Shown: positions 5,880 through 8,612 of the stretch, piece after piece | Layout of the letters: every line of letters begins with the position of its first letter | Numbering within the stretch: position 1 is the stretch's first letter | From: Methanobacterium sp. | Lineage (GTDB): Archaea > Methanobacteriota > Methanobacteria > Methanobacteriales > Methanobacteriaceae | Reading direction: 5' to 3' | Assembly: GCA_003164415.1 (NCBI GenBank) | Contig: PLTK01000078.1 | Location: 3,346-11,957 of the forward strand | DNA: 8,612 nt | Translations under genes and position numbers: made by a program | The notes under the pieces: generated by a model | The model's database searches: none | What the model was told of the DNA's origin: nothing | The model's input: only the letters and a program-made list of their open reading frames with translations

Positions 5880-6338
5880 ATGGATTGGGCTTTGTTGATT
5901 TTAAAGATATTATTGATATTCTTTGTTGTTTATTCGTTGATCAAATTTTTTGTATTCTTCTTTGTTAAGTACGATACAAGAAGAAAATTGTTAGACTCAT
6001 CGTATAATGGGAAATCCACAGCAACGAAAATATCGGATATTTTCCTGCTGAGTATGGTACTGCTTTTAATAATATTTCTATATCTATCTGGACGGACAGA
6101 ATATCTCAGTTTTATAACGGGACTCCTGGTTGGAATGGTTTTGATCCAGTTATATTTCCACAGTTTCTCTGAACCATTAAAACCTGAAGAGTCTCCAAAA
6201 CCGCCAATTTCACCTATAAAAATAATGTCCTATGGAATAGAGGCAAGTCCTGGAAAAGCATGGAGAGAACTGTTAATAATGACGGTTATATTTATATGGG
6301 CTTTGTATATGCTTTTAACCCAAGGTTTTGGTTTATAA
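5880..6338 (+). CDS. Small membrane protein, four predicted helices, family not recognised
   Basis: A 152-residue hydrophobic protein with four likely membrane segments at about 3-29, 51-69, 75-95 and 131-149. The first is followed by the basic loop KYDTRRK. A proline- and charge-rich stretch (about 98-112) separates the third from the fourth segment. It has no catalytic or transporter motif that I recognise, and no cleavable signal peptide. The start is ATG 5880, seven bases after a near-perfect GGAGGT (5867-5872). An in-frame TTG at 5865 would overlap that site and is rejected. The gene is convergent with marR, 39 bp away, so it is probably not part of the efflux unit. It stands 84 bp after the coiled-coil gene, from which read-through is possible. 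The coding call is good because of the strong ribosome-binding site and coherent membrane pattern. Confidence 0.8.
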   Translation: MDWALLILKILLIFFVVYSLIKFFVFFFVKYDTRRKLLDSSYNGKSTATKISDIFLLSMVLLLIIFLYLSGRTEYLSFITGLLVGMVLIQLYFHSFSEPLKPEESPKPPISPIKIMSYGIEASPGKAWRELLIMTVIFIWALYMLLTQGFGL

Positions 6339-6340
6339 TA

Positions 6341-6367
6341 GGGATATGGTAATAAATATCATATCTC
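6341..6367. terminator. Possible bidirectional terminator stem between convergent genes
   Basis: GGGATATG (6341-6348) and CATATCTC (6360-6367) can pair as an 8-bp stem with one G-U pair and an 11-nt loop. The stem occupies the 39-bp gap between the convergent membrane-protein and marR genes. No long T-tract adjoins it on either strand, so its strength is doubtful. Confidence 0.4.
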
Positions 6368-6377
6368 TAATTATTAA

Positions 6378-6848
6378 CTATTCCTGTTTTGTTTTCATAT
6401 TATCTAAAGCTTCTAATGTTAAAGTTCTTAATAATTCTTTTAATTTATTTTTTTCACCAAAATCTAAGGATTTAAGATTATTCTCCCATTTCTCATCCAT
6501 TAATTGGATATTATTAACAATATCCCTGCCCTTTTCTGTTATGGTTATTACGTTCTTTCTACGATTATTCTTATCAACGTTACGTGCAACCATACCAGCA
6601 TCTTCTAATTTTTTTAAAGCCCGAGCTATAGTACTTTCATGATTATGATAGATATGGGCTAACTCATCTTGAGAAATACTGTCCTTTTTTGATAAAGTTT
6701 TTAAAAATTGAAATTGTCCCCCATGGATTCCATATTTCTCTATTTCATGAAATAAAAAAAATAAATACGCCCTACTAACCGTTGATATTAAAGAGCCTAA
6801 ACTCATATCCAATATTTCATCTCTTGTAAAACCTACATATTCCGTCAT
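6378..6848 (-). CDS. MarR-family transcriptional regulator
   Basis: A 156-residue protein with the MarR layout: N-terminal dimerisation helix (12-38), a winged helix-turn-helix at about 58-104, and C-terminal dimerisation helices (about 107-152). The recognition helix is HNHESTIARALKKLEDAGMV (68-87). The wing is the DKNNRRKNVITITEKG stretch (92-107) with R96 and R97 for the minor groove. MarR proteins bind short palindromes and release them on binding phenolic or drug-like ligands. The gene lies 62 bp downstream of a MATE efflux gene on the same strand, and palindromes typical of this family lie in front of that pump, so it is most likely the pump's repressor. The ATG at 6848 has AGGGGAG (plus-strand 6858-6864) upstream. 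The region is visibly richer in A+T than the lysine genes, which may hint at later acquisition. Confidence 0.93.
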   Translation of the reverse strand: MTEYVGFTRDEILDMSLGSLISTVSRAYLFFLFHEIEKYGIHGGQFQFLKTLSKKDSISQDELAHIYHNHESTIARALKKLEDAGMVARNVDKNNRRKNVITITEKGRDIVNNIQLMDEKWENNLKSLDFGEKNKLKELLRTLTLEALDNMKTKQE

Positions 6849-6864
6849 AATTATCTACTCCCCT

Positions 6865-6894
6865 ATTATTATTTATATAATTTATTAAAAAAAA
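6865..6894 (-). promoter_or_regulatory. Spacer between MATE and marR: T8 tract and TATA-like box
   Basis: Read on the minus strand, a T8 tract (6894-6887) follows the MATE stop by 16 bases and could end part of the pump transcript. It is followed by TTATATAAA (6880-6872), a strong TATA match. That box would start RNA near 6850, almost at the marR ATG and downstream of its ribosome-binding site, so marR may have a leaderless transcript of its own in addition to read-through from the pump gene. Confidence 0.4.
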
Positions 6895-6910
6895 TAAAGA
6901 ATCAAATATT

Positions 6911-8302
6911 TTAGTTAATATTTAAATTAACTGCATCTTTTTTTAATCTTTGTAAAAAGATTTTAAAGTAGGCATAACTGATAGCCGACCCTAGAATAAT
7001 ACCCACCACAATTCCCAAATAAATTCCATCTGCACCTAAACGTAATACAAATCCAAGAACATATGCAGATATAAGTGAAAGAATTAAATCTCTTACAATA
7101 ATTAAAACTAAAGAGGTATGTCCTTTACCCATAGCTTGGAATACACTTGAAGATGCTAATCCAAATGGTATTGCTATTAAAAATACACAGAATATTCTAA
7201 TGAAATCTACAATCCTCGGAGCTAAAATTGCACTATTAGATGAATAGGTGAATAACCATGTAATGTTCGGGGCAAAAATGTATATTAAACCAGCTAAAAC
7301 TACTGAAATAAGCACAGCTAACTTTATGGAATAATTAAAAGCCAATTCTAACTTTTTAAAATTCTTTGCACCAAAGGCTACTCCCGCAGTTATTAATAAG
7401 GCTGTTTCTATACCCATTGCAGGTGTCATTCCTATTGTTACTATTCTCCAACCTGCAGTATAAACAGCTACTGCAGTTGCTCCGCCTACAATAACTAACA
7501 TGGCATTGATAATTATTGATGTTATGGACATTATAAAGAACTCAACACTTGCAGGCAAAGTCACTAAAAGTATATCTTTAATAATGCCAATATCTAATCT
7601 GAAATTTCTTAATTTCAACTCTATATATGTATCCTCTTTTACTAAAATCCAATATAATATCACTATACATGATACTAATGATGATAGCACAGTTGCTATT
7701 GCTGCTCCACTTATTCCCAGTTTTAATGTGTAAATGAATATTGGGGCAATAACAATGTTTAATAAACTTGATATTGCAATTGCATAGGTAGCTCTGTTCA
7801 TATCCCCCTCAGCACGTAGAATACTCGAACCTAATGTATTAAATAACAATGCAAAAGATCCTAAAAATATAATTTGCCCATATTCATTTGCAAGAGTTAA
7901 AACGCTACCTGCACCTATCACCAATAAAATATCCTTTAAAAATAGGATGGAAATGATGGGTAGTGCTATTGAAATTATAAGAGTTAATAGTACTGAGTGC
8001 ATTCCTGCATTATTTGCTTTATTATTATTTTTTGAACCTATACAACGGGCTATAAGTGATGTAGCGCCAGTTCCTATACCTGACCCTAAACCGAAGATTA
8101 TCATAAATAATGGTGAAATAAATCCTAAAGCGGCCAATGCATCAAAACCCAGTCCAGCAACCCATATACTATCTATTATTAGGTAACTTAATGCGAGTAG
8201 CATCGTTAACATCATGGGAAATGATAGTTTCCTTATAGCTCTTTTAGGATCTCCTGTTATTAATTCGATCCCTTTGTTAGATTTGGTTTCTTCATTTGTC
8301 AT
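6911..8302 (-). CDS. MATE-family multidrug efflux transporter
   Basis: A 463-residue integral membrane protein with the twelve-helix MATE layout: two homologous halves (about 27-220 and 245-445) joined by a charged loop (about 222-245). Family markers include the GDPKRAIRKLSFPMM entry into helix 1, D44 in the place of the conserved acidic residue of helix 1 (DSIWVAGLG), the Gly-rich GLGSGIGTGATSLIAR segment (71-86) and RAEGDMNRA after helix 4. MATE pumps export cationic drugs or metabolites in exchange for Na+ or H+; the substrate here is unknown. The start ATG at 8302 has GAGGT (plus 8308-8312) five bases upstream. Downstream on the same strand is a MarR regulator, and upstream are three palindromes around a TATA box. 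The pair is probably an inducible efflux unit. Similar pairs are common in clostridia and methanogens, so gene transfer is possible. Confidence 0.94.
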   Translation of the reverse strand: MTNEETKSNKGIELITGDPKRAIRKLSFPMMLTMLLALSYLIIDSIWVAGLGFDALAALGFISPLFMIIFGLGSGIGTGATSLIARCIGSKNNNKANNAGMHSVLLTLIISIALPIISILFLKDILLVIGAGSVLTLANEYGQIIFLGSFALLFNTLGSSILRAEGDMNRATYAIAISSLLNIVIAPIFIYTLKLGISGAAIATVLSSLVSCIVILYWILVKEDTYIELKLRNFRLDIGIIKDILLVTLPASVEFFIMSITSIIINAMLVIVGGATAVAVYTAGWRIVTIGMTPAMGIETALLITAGVAFGAKNFKKLELAFNYSIKLAVLISVVLAGLIYIFAPNITWLFTYSSNSAILAPRIVDFIRIFCVFLIAIPFGLASSSVFQAMGKGHTSLVLIIVRDLILSLISAYVLGFVLRLGADGIYLGIVVGIILGSAISYAYFKIFLQRLKKDAVNLNIN

Positions 8303-8340
8303 GTATTACCTCGATTTCTTGTTTATTTTATCAAATTAAT

Positions 8341-8361
8341 ATTATTGCATAGTACAATAAT
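8341..8361. promoter_or_regulatory. Degenerate third palindrome (weak operator candidate)
   Basis: A 21-bp imperfect palindrome centred on 8351. Eight of ten base pairs are symmetric, with the core TTGCATAGTACAA related to the two stronger sites. Its centre is 16 bp from that of the next site, and it lies in the predicted 5' leader of the MATE gene. Confidence 0.45.
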
Positions 8362-8373
8362 TGCATAATGCAA
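8361..8373. promoter_or_regulatory. Proximal MarR-type operator
   Basis: TTGCATAATGCAA, a perfect 13-bp palindrome centred on 8367. It falls at the predicted RNA start of the MATE gene. Together with its right flank (to 8380) it repeats at 8401-8420 with one mismatch in 20 bases. TTGC(N5)GCAA dyads are typical targets of MarR-family repressors. Confidence 0.75.
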
Positions 8374-8389
8374 GTGTTGTCGTACATAA

Positions 8390-8398
8390 CATATATAC
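8390..8398 (-). promoter_or_regulatory. TATA box of the MATE gene
   Basis: On the minus strand this reads GTATATATG, a good archaeal TATA box, and would place the RNA start near 8368, leaving a leader of about 65 nt. It abuts the distal operator (8397-8417), and the predicted start falls in the centre of the proximal operator (8361-8373). Confidence 0.55.
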
Positions 8399-8417
8399 TC
8401 TTGCATAATGCAAGAGT
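8397..8417. promoter_or_regulatory. Distal MarR-type operator (21-bp perfect palindrome)
   Basis: Ten-base arms ACTCTTGCAT and ATGCAAGAGT around a central A at 8407 form a perfect palindrome, exactly 40 bp (centre to centre) from the proximal site. It overlaps the upstream edge of the MATE TATA box, where the TFB recognition element would lie, so a bound repressor would block assembly of the initiation complex. Confidence 0.78.
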
Positions 8418-8612
8418 TGTAATGATGGATGTATAACAAATTCTCCAAATCCAAACAACCCATTAAATTTTGTTAACCCTTACATCATTACCAATATTCA
8501 AAATAAGAATTAAATGTAGACGATAAATCAAAAGAACATAACAAAATCACTAATGTGATTATTTAATTTATCCATCAAAAATAAGCCGATCACAAACTAT
8601 TTATAGAACCTC
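8418..8612. other. Distal part of the 310-base non-coding region upstream of MATE
   Basis: The non-coding stretch upstream of the MATE gene runs from 8303 to the window end; its first 115 bases hold the promoter and operators. I see no supportable gene in the rest. The longest ATG frames are very short, such as a 15-codon frame on the minus strand starting near 8575. It contains a small hairpin, AATCAC-TAAT-GTGATT (8545-8560), and a plus-strand TATA-like CTATTTATAG (8597-8606) that could serve a gene beyond the window. Confidence 0.4.

Noticed and set aside
6328..6642. Plus-strand open frame of 104 codons opposite marR
   Set aside because: It is antisense to a clear MarR winged-helix gene, and its translation looks like the mirrored codons of that gene.
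6914..6931. Dyad GTTAAT / ATTAAC at the end of the MATE gene
   Set aside because: It falls in the codons for the terminal Asn-Leu-Asn-Ile-Asn and is low complexity. No T-tract adjoins it directly, so I do not call it a terminator.
8419..8491. Inverted repeat GTAATGATG / CATCATTAC with a 55-base spacer
   Set aside because: Nine-base arms at this distance are easily found by chance in A+T-rich DNA, and nothing else supports a function.
1..8612. CRISPR arrays, tRNA or rRNA genes, insertion sequences, phage genes
   Set aside because: No regularly spaced repeats, tRNA-like cloverleaf, rRNA sequence, transposase or integrase motifs were seen on either strand.

Overview
The window looks like chromosomal DNA of a mesophilic methanogenic archaeon of the order Methanobacteriales, most likely Methanobacterium or a close relative. 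The evidence is a GHMP-type (archaeal) shikimate kinase, an archaeal/eukaryal ribosomal protein S17e, A+T-rich spacers with T-tract terminators and TATA-like boxes, and strong Shine-Dalgarno sites resembling GGAGGTGATC. From memory, the order shikimate kinase, chorismate mutase, S17e, aspartate kinase, dapA, dapB, asd is the same as in Methanothermobacter thermautotrophicus. I could not run a search to confirm this.

Left part (1-816): the 3' end of shikimate kinase overlaps a small AroQ-type chorismate mutase by 8 bp. S17e follows within 5 bp, and the unit ends at a hairpin plus a T10 tract.

Middle part (909-5113): four genes carry aspartate to dihydrodipicolinate and tetrahydrodipicolinate. 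They are aspartate kinase (with two ACT domains), dapA (4-bp overlap with the kinase gene), dapB (own spacer with a 10-bp inverted repeat over a candidate promoter) and asd. Asd makes the aspartate semialdehyde that DapA uses, so together they cover the first four steps of lysine/diaminopimelate synthesis. Asd also feeds threonine and methionine. A possible internal start in the kinase gene would yield a free ACT-domain subunit.

Right-centre (5289-6338): two genes I do not recognise by family. One encodes a coiled-coil protein with a winged-helix-like C-terminus. The other encodes a small four-helix membrane protein.

Right part (6378-8612, minus strand): a MATE-family efflux pump followed by a MarR-family regulator. 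Upstream of the pump gene lies an array of two near-identical palindromes (core TTGCATAATGCAA) exactly 40 bp apart, plus a third degenerate copy. They flank a TATA box, as expected of operators for an autoregulated drug-efflux unit. The last roughly 190 bases contain no gene I can support.

Most of the window is ordinary conserved metabolism. I do not see a convincing novel multi-gene system. The points most worth following are the MATE/MarR operator array, the possible internal start in aspartate kinase, the dyad at the dapB promoter and the two unassigned proteins.
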